This document shows positions 44,599-53,406 of a DNA stretch of 56,827 bases, one piece after another (the stretch's first letter is position 1; every line of letters starts with the position of its first letter). This DNA comes from Prevotella sp. (lineage in GTDB: Bacteria; Bacteroidota; Bacteroidia; Bacteroidales; Bacteroidaceae). The stretch covers positions 108,233-165,059 of the forward strand of contig JAGAON010000001.1 in assembly GCA_017623655.1 (NCBI GenBank). Direction: 5' to 3'. The translations under genes were made by a program, and so were the position numbers. Under the pieces are notes generated by a model, which saw only the letters and a list, made by a program, of their open reading frames with translations, did no database searches and had not been told where the DNA came from.

Positions 44599-47409
44599 TT
44601 ACAGTTTCTGTTCCACCTCTATCTCTGTGAATGTCTCGATGATGTCTCCTGCCTGAATGTCGTTGAAGTTGACAAGTGAGATACCACATTCCAGTCCGTT
44701 CGCCACGTCCTTCACGTCGTCCTTGTAACGCTTCAGGGCGTTGATGGCGCCGGTGTGTATCACGATGCCGTCGCGTACCAGACGCGCCTTGTCGCTGCGG
44801 TGCACTTTGCCTTCCGTGACAAAGGCACCCGCCACCGTTCCGACCTTGGATATCTTGAATACCTCCTTGACCTCGACCTGTCCGGTGGAAACCTCCTTTT
44901 TGATTTTGTCAAGCATGCCTTCCATGGCGGCCTTGATGTCGTCCATGGCGTCATAGATGACGGAGTAGGTGTTTATCTCCACGCCTTCCTGCTCTGCCAA
45001 GCGCTTTGCGGGAACGGAAGGACGTACTTGGAAGCCCACGATCATGCCGTTGGCGGCGGTTGAGGCCAGCATGACGTCGTTCTCGGAAATCTGTCCCACG
45101 CCCTTCATTATGACGTTTACCTGCACCTTTTCGGTTGACATCTTGATGAAAGAGTCGCTCAACGCCTCCACGGAACCCTGTGTGTCGGCCTTGACAACGA
45201 GGTTAAGCTCGTGGAATTCACCAAGTGCTACGCGGTGAGCTATCTCCTCAAGAGAGAGCGTCTTGGTGGTGCGCAGGCTCTGTTCGCGTTGCAGTTGCAG
45301 TCGCTTGTTGGCTATTTCCTTCGCCTCCTGCTCGGTCTCCATGATGTGGAAAGAGTCTCCCGCCTGCGGTGCTCCGTTGAGACCGAGGATGATGACAGGC
45401 TCTGCCGGCCCTGCTTTCTCGACGCGTTGGTTACGCTCGTTGAACATGGCCTTGACGCGACCCCATGCCGTTCCCGCAATGACTATGTCGCCCTGCTTCA
45501 GCGTTCCGTTGCTTACCAGCACCGTAGAGACGTAACCGCGGCCCTTGTCGAGTGACGATTCTATCACGGAACCGGTGGCCTTGCGGTTCGGGTTGGCCTT
45601 AAGGTCGAGCATTTCAGCTTCAAGGAGCACCTTCTCCATCAGCTCTTCGACGCCCAATCCCTTCTTGGCCGAGATTTCCTGACACTGGTATTTGCCGCCC
45701 CATTCCTCCACAAGGAGGTTCATTGCGGACAGATCCTGACGTATCTTGTCAGGGTTTGCGCCCGGTTTGTCTATCTTGTTGATGGCGAAGACCATCGGAA
45801 CGTTCGCCGCCTGTGCGTGTGCTATCGCCTCTTTTGTAGTCGGCATGACCGAGTCATCGGCCGCTATTATGATGATGGCGATGTCGGTTACCTGTGTACC
45901 GCGGGCTCGCATGGCGGTGAATGCCTCGTGACCCGGGGTGTCAAGGAACGTTATACGCCGTCCGTCGGAGAGCTTTACGTTGTACGCTCCGATGTGCTGC
46001 GTGATGCCGCCGGCCTCACCTGCTATGACGTTGGTGTTGCGAACGTAGTCGAGCAGCGACGTCTTACCGTGGTCAACGTGTCCCATTACCGTTACGATCG
46101 GCGGCCTGTGGGTCAGGTCATTCTCGTCATCCTCGGCTTCTTGGATTGCCTCGCTGACCTCAGCGCTTACATATTCCGTCGTGAAGCCGAACTCATCGGC
46201 TACAAGGTTGATGGTTTCCGCGTCGAGACGCTGGTTTATTGACACCATGAGACCTACCGACATGAGTGTTCCTATGAGCTTTGTCACGGGAATATCCATC
46301 ATTGTCGCCAGCTCACTGACGGTCACGAACTCCGTGAGCTTGAGCACTTTGTTCTCCGCTGCCTCCGCTGCCATTGCGGCATCACGCTGCTCTGCCGCCG
46401 CGTCACGCTTCTCCTTACGGTATTTCGCGCCCTTCTTGTTCTGGTTACCCTTGCTTGTCAGTCTTGCAAGAGTCTCCTTTACCTGACGTGCTACGTCCTC
46501 TTCGCTAACCTCCTGCGGCTGCTGTCTGCCCCTCTGGCGGTTGTTCTTCTTGCCCGAGTTGCCGCCGTTCTGGTTGCCTCCGTTGCCTTGGCCGTTAGCT
46601 CCCGGCCGTCCGTTCTTCCCGTTTTTGGTGTTCTTCCCGGGCTGGTTTGCCGCGTCGTTAATATCGACACGCTCCTTTCCGATGCGTGTACGCTTCTTCT
46701 TCTCGGTACTGTTCTGCGCCGCTTTGTCGTCCCTTTCCCTTCTTCTCTCTTCCTTGGACTTCTTCTTCGGACGGGTGTTCTGGTTGATGGCCGACAGGTC
46801 TATGGTGCCTATCACGTTCGGTCTTACCACTGTTTTCCTGTCGCTCCGTAGCGTGAACAGTTCCGTTTTGCTCTCTGTTGCGGCTGTCTGTGGCTTCTCC
46901 GGCTCGGCGGCAGTGGCTTCCGGTGCCTTGGCTGGCTCTTCAACCGGCTTCGGTGCGGGTGTCTCCACAGGCTTTTCCGCCTCTTTCTTCACCTCTTCCT
47001 TCGGCTGTTTGGTCTCTGCCGGCTTTGCCTCCGGCGTCTGTTGCGCCGCTTTTTCCTCTTTTGCGGCAGGCGCATTCTTTCCCTTTGCGGGCAGTTCTAT
47101 CTTGCCGAGCGGCTTGATTTCCTTCTTCGCTATTATGCTGTCACCGGGTGTTACGGCCTGTGTCGGTTTCTTCGCGGCAGCCTTTTCCTGCTTTTTCTTT
47201 TCAGGTTTCCTCAGCAGTTTCTCTGCCTGCGTGCGGACTTCCTTGTCCCCCTTGAATGCGGAAACGAGCGCATTGTACTGTTCTTCCTTTAACTTGAAAG
47301 ACAGTTCGTTCTTCACCTCGCCCAGTTCGGGTCTCTTTTCAAGGAAGTCAACAGCCGTTTGCAGACCGATGTTGAGTTCTGATATTGCTTTGTTTAGTCT
47401 TATACTCAT
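44599..47409 (-). CDS. infB: Translation initiation factor IF-2
   Basis: 936 aa. GTPase that brings initiator tRNA to the ribosome. A long N-terminal region (about 1-370) is rich in Lys, Glu, Pro, Ala and Gly/Asn and probably disordered. The G domain starts near residue 435 with [24 protein letters not shown] and NKIDKPG follow. The C-terminal domains bind fMet-tRNA. Third gene of rimP-nusA-infB, 50 bp after nusA. Confidence 0.96.
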   Translation of the reverse strand: MSIRLNKAISELNIGLQTAVDFLEKRPELGEVKNELSFKLKEEQYNALVSAFKGDKEVRTQAEKLLRKPEKKKQEKAAAKKPTQAVTPGDSIIAKKEIKPLGKIELPAKGKNAPAAKEEKAAQQTPEAKPAETKQPKEEVKKEAEKPVETPAPKPVEEPAKAPEATAAEPEKPQTAATESKTELFTLRSDRKTVVRPNVIGTIDLSAINQNTRPKKKSKEERRRERDDKAAQNSTEKKKRTRIGKERVDINDAANQPGKNTKNGKNGRPGANGQGNGGNQNGGNSGKKNNRQRGRQQPQEVSEEDVARQVKETLARLTSKGNQNKKGAKYRKEKRDAAAEQRDAAMAAEAAENKVLKLTEFVTVSELATMMDIPVTKLIGTLMSVGLMVSINQRLDAETINLVADEFGFTTEYVSAEVSEAIQEAEDDENDLTHRPPIVTVMGHVDHGKTSLLDYVRNTNVIAGEAGGITQHIGAYNVKLSDGRRITFLDTPGHEAFTAMRARGTQVTDIAIIIIAADDSVMPTTKEAIAHAQAANVPMVFAINKIDKPGANPDKIRQDLSAMNLLVEEWGGKYQCQEISAKKGLGVEELMEKVLLEAEMLDLKANPNRKATGSVIESSLDKGRGYVSTVLVSNGTLKQGDIVIAGTAWGRVKAMFNERNQRVEKAGPAEPVIILGLNGAPQAGDSFHIMETEQEAKEIANKRLQLQREQSLRTTKTLSLEEIAHRVALGEFHELNLVVKADTQGSVEALSDSFIKMSTEKVQVNVIMKGVGQISENDVMLASTAANGMIVGFQVRPSVPAKRLAEQEGVEINTYSVIYDAMDDIKAAMEGMLDKIKKEVSTGQVEVKEVFKISKVGTVAGAFVTEGKVHRSDKARLVRDGIVIHTGAINALKRYKDDVKDVANGLECGISLVNFNDIQAGDIIETFTEIEVEQKL

Positions 47410-47459
47410 CTTGCTTGTTTAGTCTTTTACTTGGTTTGGCGTGCTGTGCGCCATGTGGT

Positions 47460-48728
47460 TTACTGCTGTTCGAACTCCGCTTTCAGCACATTGAGCAGGT
47501 GATCCACCGTTTCTTCCTCGAGGTCAGCCTTGGTGATGAGCATCTCGCGCGGTGCGTTTATTACCTGCTTGGCCGTATCCAGTCCGATGGCCTTTACCGC
47601 GTCTATCACCCATTGGTCTATCTCGTCGTTGAATTGGTCAAGATATATGTCCTCTTCATCCACGCTGTCGTTCTCCAGTTCGCGGAATACGTCGATGGTA
47701 TATTCGGTCAGCATGCTCGCGAGCTTGATGTTCTGTCCGCCCCTTCCTATTGCGAGCGACACCTCTTCCGGTCTCAGATACACCTCAGCCTTGCGCTCTT
47801 CCTCGTTGAGCACGATGCTGTTTATCTGCGCCGGAGCCAGCGCGCGCTGTATGAACAGCTTGGTGTTCTGCGTGTAGTTGAGCACGTCGAGGTTCTCGTT
47901 GCACAGTTCCCTTACTATACCGTGCACCCTTGCGCCCTTCACGCCTACGCACGCTCCGACAGGGTCGATGCGGTCGTCGAAACTCTCTACGGCTATCTTC
48001 GCGCGCTCTCCCGGTATTCTGGCAATCTTGCGTATGGCCACCAGACCGTCGGCAATCTCCGGTACCTCCGCCTCGAGCAGTCTCTGGAGGAACAATGTGG
48101 ATGTGCGCGAGAGTATGATCTTTGGATTGTTGTTCTCGTTCGTCACGCGTTCTATCACGGCCTTCACCGCTTCGTTCTTGCGGTACTGGTCGTTAGGTAT
48201 CTGCTCGGCGCGCGGCAGCGTCAGCTCATTGCCCTCGTCGTCGATTACGAGCACCTCTCTCTTCCATATCTGATAGACCTCTCCCGTTATAATCTCGCCC
48301 ACGCGATCCTTATATTTATTATAGAGCGTGTCGTGTTCCAGTTCCAGTATCTTGCTGGAAAGCGTCTGCCGCAGGTTGAGTATGGCGCGTCTGCCGAACT
48401 GCGCGAAGTTAACGCGCTCGCTGACGTCCTCTCCCACCTCGTAGTCACTTTCTATCTTCTGCGCCTCTGACAGCGCTATCTCCTTGTTCTCGTCCGCCAC
48501 CTCGCCGTCGGGAACCACCACTCTGTTGCGGTAAATCTCGAAGTCACCCTTGTCAGGGTTTACGATAACGTCGAAATTGGCATCGCTGCCGAACAGTTTT
48601 GCTATTACATTGCGGAAACTCTCCTCCAATACGCTGACGAGAGTAGTGCGGTCGATGTTCTTGGTGTCCTTAAACTCCTTGAACGTCTCAATCATGTTTG
48701 GTACTTGTTCTGTAGTCTTTGTTGCCAT
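47460..48728 (-). CDS. nusA: Transcription termination/antitermination factor NusA
   Basis: 422 aa. Binds RNA polymerase and nascent RNA and promotes pausing and hairpin termination. N-terminal polymerase-binding domain, S1 domain (GEIITGEVYQIWKRE), two KH domains (GACVGVKGARVHGIV; LAIGRGGQNIKLAS). It lacks the C-terminal acidic repeats of E. coli NusA, as is usual outside Proteobacteria. Operon second gene; it could act on the leader hairpin upstream of rimP. Confidence 0.96.
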   Translation of the reverse strand: MATKTTEQVPNMIETFKEFKDTKNIDRTTLVSVLEESFRNVIAKLFGSDANFDVIVNPDKGDFEIYRNRVVVPDGEVADENKEIALSEAQKIESDYEVGEDVSERVNFAQFGRRAILNLRQTLSSKILELEHDTLYNKYKDRVGEIITGEVYQIWKREVLVIDDEGNELTLPRAEQIPNDQYRKNEAVKAVIERVTNENNNPKIILSRTSTLFLQRLLEAEVPEIADGLVAIRKIARIPGERAKIAVESFDDRIDPVGACVGVKGARVHGIVRELCNENLDVLNYTQNTKLFIQRALAPAQINSIVLNEEERKAEVYLRPEEVSLAIGRGGQNIKLASMLTEYTIDVFRELENDSVDEEDIYLDQFNDEIDQWVIDAVKAIGLDTAKQVINAPREMLITKADLEEETVDHLLNVLKAEFEQQ

Positions 48729-48790
48729 GTTTGCTTTTATATTGTTTTTTGTTTGTCAGTGATTGTTACAGGGCGTCAGCCCGTATATGT

Positions 48791-49255
48791 TCAGAATTTG
48801 ATGATGTACTTGCAGTATTTCACGCCGTCCGTCCGGAAGGTACGCTCCACGTCCTTCACCACGGGGCGTTTCTTGCCCTCTTCCTTCACCTTCTCCTGCG
48901 TGGCGATGGTGAACTCCCCGTTCTCCACCCTGCGCATCTCTCCCTTATACTTCTTTCCGTCGGCACTGAGCACCTCCACCTGTTTGCCCACGCTGGCCAT
49001 GTACTGCTGCTCCACCCTGAACGGCTGTCCGATGCCCGCGCTGCCCACTTCCAGCTCATAGTCCTCTTCGTCGCGGCTCAACCGCTCCTCTATGTAGCGG
49101 CTCAGCGTCACGCAGTCCTCTATCCACACGCCGTCAGCGTGGTCTATCTCCACCACTATGCGGTCGTCAGGTGTCACATCCACGTCAACGAGGAAGTACT
49201 CTTTGTCGCTGAGCCATTCCTCCACAATCTCTTGAACTTTCTTCTTTTCGATCAT
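48791..49255 (-). CDS. rimP: Ribosome maturation factor RimP
   Basis: 154 aa. Needed for 30S subunit assembly. N-terminal alpha/beta domain (EIVEEWLSDKEYFLVDVDV, CVTLSRYIEERL) and the YELEVGSAGIGQPF motif before a small Sm-like C-terminal domain. First gene of the conserved rimP-nusA-infB cluster. Confidence 0.94.
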   Translation of the reverse strand: MIEKKKVQEIVEEWLSDKEYFLVDVDVTPDDRIVVEIDHADGVWIEDCVTLSRYIEERLSRDEEDYELEVGSAGIGQPFRVEQQYMASVGKQVEVLSADGKKYKGEMRRVENGEFTIATQEKVKEEGKKRPVVKDVERTFRTDGVKYCKYIIKF

Positions 49256-49335
49256 TGTCAGTCTCTTATGTTACGGAAATCTCCTGTCCAGTCCTTTCTC
49301 CGCCGCCACCCCACAGTGCGGAATGCCGCGGCTAC

Positions 49336-49375
49336 GAAAAAACGAATGAGGGACTCTTGCGTGAGCCCCTCATTC
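49336..49375 (-). promoter_or_regulatory. Terminator-like hairpin at the start of the rimP-nusA-infB leader
   Basis: On the minus strand GAATGAGGGGCTC, loop ACGCAA, GAGTCCCTCATTC (13-bp stem, one G-U pair), then GTTTTTTCG. It starts a few nt after the predicted transcription start and lies 81 nt or more before rimP. Its form is that of an intrinsic terminator, which would give an RNA of about 45 nt unless read through. Confidence 0.75.
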
Positions 49376-49387
49376 CTCTGAACGCTG

Positions 49388-49418
49388 CAAAGGTACGCAA
49401 AATAATCCGTCCCCGCAA
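49388..49418 (-). promoter_or_regulatory. Promoter of the rimP-nusA-infB operon
   Basis: On the minus strand TTG (49416-49418), 20 bp, TACCTTTG (49388-49395); start expected near 49381. Confidence 0.78.
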
Positions 49419-49541
49419 ATATTTTCGCCATTTTTTGTGGAAAAACATTATAACAATGTCTTTTTACCCGTTTCCCCGGTTGTTTTAAGCCATGCCGGGA
49501 CTTGCGGCGGATGAAAAAGACAGCCTTTTCCGCCCGTAAAG

Positions 49542-49629
49542 TAAAAGGGTGCTGATTGCAGTGTAATCAGGTGCTAATTACAATGTAATCAGGCCTCTTT
49601 TACCGTGTAATCAGGTGCTGATTACACGG
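49542..49629. repeat. R22 array i: four 22-bp units
   Basis: Units: AAAAGG-GTG-CTGATT, AATCAG-GTG-CTAATT, AATCAG-GCC-TCTTTT, AATCAG-GTG-CTGATT. No GTAGGGACGC hairpin nearby. It lies between the rimP promoter and the TlpA-like gene terminator; nothing else is seen in 49419-49660. Confidence 0.9.
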
Positions 49630-49667
49630 CGGTCTGTTCTCACCCCTGTTTTGCGGGCATAAAAAAT

Positions 49668-49701
49668 GTGGGGCAAACGGACTTGCCTGTCCGTCTGCCC
49701 C
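49668..49701 (-). terminator. Terminator of the sigma/TlpA-like operon
   Basis: GGGGCAAACGGAC pairs with GTCCGTCTGCCCC (one mismatch), 6-nt loop, and TTTTTT on the minus strand. Confidence 0.82.
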
Positions 49702-49726
49702 GCTTCCACTAACAAATTTTATTTTA

Positions 49727-51760
49727 TCATTTCACAACGATATCCGGTATAAATTCTTTCAGTTTTCCGGCCAGATTCTCATGCTGCACACCCTGCATCA
49801 CTATCGTGCCGTCGGGCGATATGAGCACCGTCATGGGCATGGAGATGACGCCGTATGCCCTTGCCGCCTCGCTGTCGAACGACTTGCCGTTGGTCAGGTG
49901 AGTCCATTTCAGGCCGCGGGCCTTGATGTAGTTCTTCCAGTCCCGCGTGTCTTGGTTGAGCGATATGCCTATCACCGTCAGCGGCTTGTCCATGTTATTC
50001 CTCACGATGTCCTTGATATTCTTCAGTTCTCCGCGTGAACTGCCGTCCCAAGTGCTCCAGAAGTGCAGCAGCACATAGTTGCCCTTGCACACAAATTCGC
50101 TGAGGCGGCGGGTGTTGCCGAGTGTGTCCTGCAACTCAACGTCGTGGTATTGCTGCCCCGGCAGGCGCTTCTTCTGCCCTTCGTAGAAGTCCCACGCCGG
50201 CTGCATCGCCACGTGGTCGGAGTAGGCGTAGCCGCGTTTCATGACGCTGTCGAGCTGTTCCGGCGGCATCAGCGTGCACAGGTCTTTCAGGTAGAAGGCG
50301 GGGATTATGTTGTCCTTGTTCCCGGTTATCGCCTCATACTGTATCTTCCGCACCGAATCCACCACCGAATTGTAGCCTTCCTCGTCCAGTACCACCTTGT
50401 AACCGCACACTATCGCGCTGTATTTCTTCGTCTCCTCCGCCATGTTGCGTATGCGTTGCTGGTATGACATGAAGCGTTTGTTGAGGTCAGAGCCTTCTAT
50501 CGTGCCGTCGTTGAGGTCTATGCGGACGGGCAGGGAGTCGTTGATTACCCACCAGTAGTTCGCGTTGCTGTCGTCAGAGACGGACACAAACTGCCCCCGT
50601 TGCAGGCGGCTCCTGAAGCTGAATGCACCGTCTTTCACCCTGCGCACATAATCCTTGCCGTTGAAAGTCTCCGGATTTATATTCACAAAACGGCTGCCTT
50701 TGCCGGCAGTGCCGGTCAGTTCCCACGGGTAAGGGTCGCCATAGTCGCCGGGATTATAGGAAAAACGCTTTCCGAATATCCTCGATTCCACCCCTTTCCT
50801 TAGGTTGGTACGAAAGAAATCATACGAGTATGTATCAAGTTTGTATTCCTCCCTTTCTCCGGAGACAGACTGCATCTTCTCCGCAAGCTGCCCCATCACC
50901 TTGGCGGTTTGCAGGGATATGTAGGAATCCGTCGTGCTTTTCATCCATTTCCGCAGCATGCTTTCTATCTGGGTAACCTGCTGCATTGTCATTTTCTCCT
51001 TGTAGTTGTCCAGCTGTTTGCCCGCAACATACACGGTAGCGTTCTGCTTTTGCAGGTCTTTCACGCGTATTGCCTCGGTAAACAGCTTGTCCAGCTCTTC
51101 CATCTTGGCCGCAAACACGGAGAAATCAAACTGCTCCTGCCGCTCGGGCGGCGTCTCCTTGTCCGCTTTTCGCTGCCAGAAGTCGTCGCCATACACATAC
51201 TTGTAGCTCGCGAGGTCATAGTCCCAGTGGTTGCCGGTGAGCGTCATTATGTAGCCGTCGAAGCACCGGTACGGCGTTCCCGCATGGTCATTGAAGCGCG
51301 TTTCGTTCCATACCAAGGCGTAACAGGCACGTATCGAGTCGGGGGCGGCGTATGTCGTGAAGTAATAGGTGGCCTCATCGGTAAGGTCAAAGTTAAAACT
51401 TACACTGCCGCGGTAGCTGTTCGGCCACCGGAAACCGATGACCTTCATCGGCGACTTGCCGTCTCCGGCGCTGTGGGCAAAGTTTGACTGCGCCGTGGCG
51501 GTGTTGTACTTGAACGCCTGTTCGAGGCGCAGCAGCTCGGAAGGACGGAACGACGGGTCGTTAACCTCGTCGCCCTTGCAGGTGTATTTGAAGTAATACT
51601 CATAGATACCCTGTCCGTTGTGTACCGTGGACTGCATCAGTCTCCCGGACGAACGGAACAACGCTATTTCCCTTTCAAGCGTCTCACGCTCCGCGTTCCG
51701 CCACGCCCCGCAGGGCAGTGCGGTGAGTATTGTGACTAAAAGAAGTAAGACTTTATCCAT
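49727..51760 (-). CDS. TlpA-like secreted protein with a thioredoxin fold that lacks the CXXC pair
   Basis: 677 aa. Signal peptide (MDKVLLLLVTILTALPCGA). The first 500 or so residues form an unrecognised helical/beta region. The last 140 residues are a thioredoxin-like domain: NYVLLHFWSTWDGSSRGELKNI, GISLNQDTRDWKNYI, VISMPMTVLISPDG (cis-Pro loop). Where TlpA has WCxPC it has TWDGSS, so both redox cysteines are gone. A binding or structural role seems likelier than thiol chemistry. It follows the sigma and anti-sigma-like genes by 15 bp. Confidence 0.82.
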   Translation of the reverse strand: MDKVLLLLVTILTALPCGAWRNAERETLEREIALFRSSGRLMQSTVHNGQGIYEYYFKYTCKGDEVNDPSFRPSELLRLEQAFKYNTATAQSNFAHSAGDGKSPMKVIGFRWPNSYRGSVSFNFDLTDEATYYFTTYAAPDSIRACYALVWNETRFNDHAGTPYRCFDGYIMTLTGNHWDYDLASYKYVYGDDFWQRKADKETPPERQEQFDFSVFAAKMEELDKLFTEAIRVKDLQKQNATVYVAGKQLDNYKEKMTMQQVTQIESMLRKWMKSTTDSYISLQTAKVMGQLAEKMQSVSGEREEYKLDTYSYDFFRTNLRKGVESRIFGKRFSYNPGDYGDPYPWELTGTAGKGSRFVNINPETFNGKDYVRRVKDGAFSFRSRLQRGQFVSVSDDSNANYWWVINDSLPVRIDLNDGTIEGSDLNKRFMSYQQRIRNMAEETKKYSAIVCGYKVVLDEEGYNSVVDSVRKIQYEAITGNKDNIIPAFYLKDLCTLMPPEQLDSVMKRGYAYSDHVAMQPAWDFYEGQKKRLPGQQYHDVELQDTLGNTRRLSEFVCKGNYVLLHFWSTWDGSSRGELKNIKDIVRNNMDKPLTVIGISLNQDTRDWKNYIKARGLKWTHLTNGKSFDSEAARAYGVISMPMTVLISPDGTIVMQGVQHENLAGKLKEFIPDIVVK

Positions 51761-51775
51761 AATTCGGTTACATTT

Positions 51776-52426
51776 TTACTGGGGGGGGATTTGCTCTGTA
51801 CTGTAAGCGAGCCTTGACAGCTGTGCGTCAGTGGCTATCATCTGCTCTGCCTGTGCCTGTGCCACGCTGTCAACCACGGCATCCAGCCGTGCTTCTATGT
51901 AGGCTATGGCATCGTGAAAGTCGTCTGTCACGCTCGTCTTCGGTTTCTTTGTCCCGGCAACGTCGGCCTCGGCAACGAGTTTCTTGGGCTTCAGCTGCCG
52001 CACGTCGGACACGGAATCGCACGGGACGGCCGGCACATCGCCCGGCCTTATGGTCGTGTCGTCGCCGGCAGAGGGCTGCTCCTGCATCGCCGTCGGCATC
52101 ATGCCGTCCCTGTCTTGGGGAAGGTTGAGCCACAGGCTGAGGCCGACGATGGCGGCTACCGAGGCCGCGGCAGCCCATTTCACCATGCCCTTGCGGCGTT
52201 GGCGGCGTGCCACCATGCTGTCATATACCGCCGTCTCGTCCTCGGCGAGCCATTGTTCCATCTCCTCCTCACTGTGTGTCACGCCCTGACGGAGCATCAG
52301 CGCTATGGCCTTCTGCTCTTCCGTAGCGTGCGGACAGTTGTCGATCAGCTCCGCCAGACGTCTCTCCTCTTGCAGGGAAGTGGCGCCGTCAAGGTAACGT
52401 TGCGTCAAGATGTCAATGTCATTCAT
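51776..52426 (-). CDS. Anti-sigma-like single-span membrane protein
   Basis: 216 aa. Cytosolic N-terminal part of about 80 residues (DIDILTQRYLDGATSLQEERRL), a basic stop (RRQRRKG), one membrane helix (AAAASVAAIVGLSLWLNL), and a periplasmic tail of about 110 residues. The start overlaps the sigma-factor stop by 4 bp (ATGA type). This order is standard for an ECF sigma factor and its membrane regulator, though no known anti-sigma motif is certain. Confidence 0.78.
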   Translation of the reverse strand: MNDIDILTQRYLDGATSLQEERRLAELIDNCPHATEEQKAIALMLRQGVTHSEEEMEQWLAEDETAVYDSMVARRQRRKGMVKWAAAASVAAIVGLSLWLNLPQDRDGMMPTAMQEQPSAGDDTTIRPGDVPAVPCDSVSDVRQLKPKKLVAEADVAGTKKPKTSVTDDFHDAIAYIEARLDAVVDSVAQAQAEQMIATDAQLSRLAYSTEQIPPQ

Positions 52427-52989
52427 AGGTGACCTCCTTTCTTTAATGCTTCAATGATTTTGTGTCTTGCCCTGCTCAGCATCACGCTCACGGAACGCGG
52501 GGCTATTCCTGTGACCGCCGTTATCTGGCCGATGTCCATGTTTTCCTCGTTTCTCAGCCTCATCAGCCGCTGCTCTCCGGCCGTAAGCCTGTCCATGGCG
52601 AGGGTCAGCAGGCGCGCGTTGTCGCTGTCTTCCATGCCTGACGCGGCTTCCGCCGTCTTGCCGCCGACATCGTCTTCCGCCGCACCGTGCACCGTTTTCC
52701 GCTCGTGCCGCCACATACTGATGCAGATGTTCTTGGCCATTCTCACGGCAAGCGGGCGTACCGGCACCGCGGGGTCTATCCTGTCACGCATCACCCACAG
52801 CCTCATCAGCGTCTCCTGAGCCACGTCCTCCGCCCTGTCGGCATCGCCGAAGAAGTCACGTCCGATGCCGACAAGGCAGGGACGTAGGGCGAGAAGCGAA
52901 GCCTCGAAGGCGGGGGAAGCCCCTCCGCCGCTCCCTTCCCCGCCCGGGGCGGAAAGGGATAAGTGGCTGTCGTGCTGTGGTTTAGTCAT
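52423..52989 (-). CDS. ECF-type RNA polymerase sigma factor
   Basis: 188 aa. Region 2: GDADRAEDVAQETLMRLWVMRD. Region 4: ENMDIGQITAVTGIAPRSVSVMLSRARHK (read as QITAVTGIAPRSV and MLSRARHKI). The N-terminus has about 25 extra residues rich in Ser and Gly, so a later start is possible, but no internal Met fits well. Leads a three-gene operon with the anti-sigma-like and TlpA-like genes. No consensus promoter was found upstream, as expected if it drives itself. Confidence 0.9.
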   Translation of the reverse strand: MTKPQHDSHLSLSAPGGEGSGGGASPAFEASLLALRPCLVGIGRDFFGDADRAEDVAQETLMRLWVMRDRIDPAVPVRPLAVRMAKNICISMWRHERKTVHGAAEDDVGGKTAEAASGMEDSDNARLLTLAMDRLTAGEQRLMRLRNEENMDIGQITAVTGIAPRSVSVMLSRARHKIIEALKKGGHL

Positions 52990-53055
52990 TATATCATTAA
53001 TCGTTTTTACGCTGAAAGGCGTGCATCCTGCCTGCCTCTCTACATACTCGTTTTG

Positions 53056-53143
53056 TAAAAGGGTGCTGATTGCATCGTAATCAGGTGCTGATTGTGGTGT
53101 AATCAGGTGCTGTTTACAGTGTAATCAGCACCCTTTTGCAACG
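53056..53143. repeat. R22 array j: four 22-bp units
   Basis: Units: AAAAGG-GTG-CTGATT, two AATCAG-GTG-CTGATT type (the second with CTGTTT), AATCAG-CAC-CCTTTT. First and last units are mirror images, so the whole array is an imperfect inverted repeat. Confidence 0.9.
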
Positions 53144-53160
53144 GAGGCCGTTTGCCCTCA

Positions 53161-53185
53161 TGTAGGGACGCACCTTGGTGCATCC
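53161..53185. repeat. GTAGGGACGCACC hairpin beside array j
   Basis: TGTAGGGACGCACCTTGGTG then CATCC. The GTAGGG end faces array j, 17 bp away. Confidence 0.78.
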
Positions 53186-53211
53186 GTATTTCGTGTGTCG
53201 GCGGTATCGGC

Positions 53212-53385
53212 GAGGGTGTGTCAAAATATGGAAGTTAGCGGGAGTTAACGGAAGTTATGCGGCTTGTGCCGCATGAAGTTAACGGACAATAGCCTGAATG
53301 TCAAGGTAAAATCATTTGTCCGCTAACTCCCTGTAACTCCTGAGCGGAGCGATAACTCCTGTTTACTTCATTTTGATACACCCTC
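53212..53385. mobile_element. Family C MITE-like element, copy 2
   Basis: 174 bp. Left end GAGGGTGTGTCAAAATATGG, right end (inverted) GAGGGTGTATCAAAATG. About 90 bp in the middle is identical or nearly so to the copy at 42009-42184, in inverse orientation. Contains no ORF. Confidence 0.82.
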
Positions 53386-53406
53386 TTACACGAGGCGGGC
53401 AGTTCC

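Noticed and set aside
49336-49375. Terminator of an upstream minus-strand gene
   Set aside because: There is no minus-strand gene between it and the sigma/TlpA-like operon terminator at 49668-49701, and a promoter lies just upstream of it; a leader element fits better.
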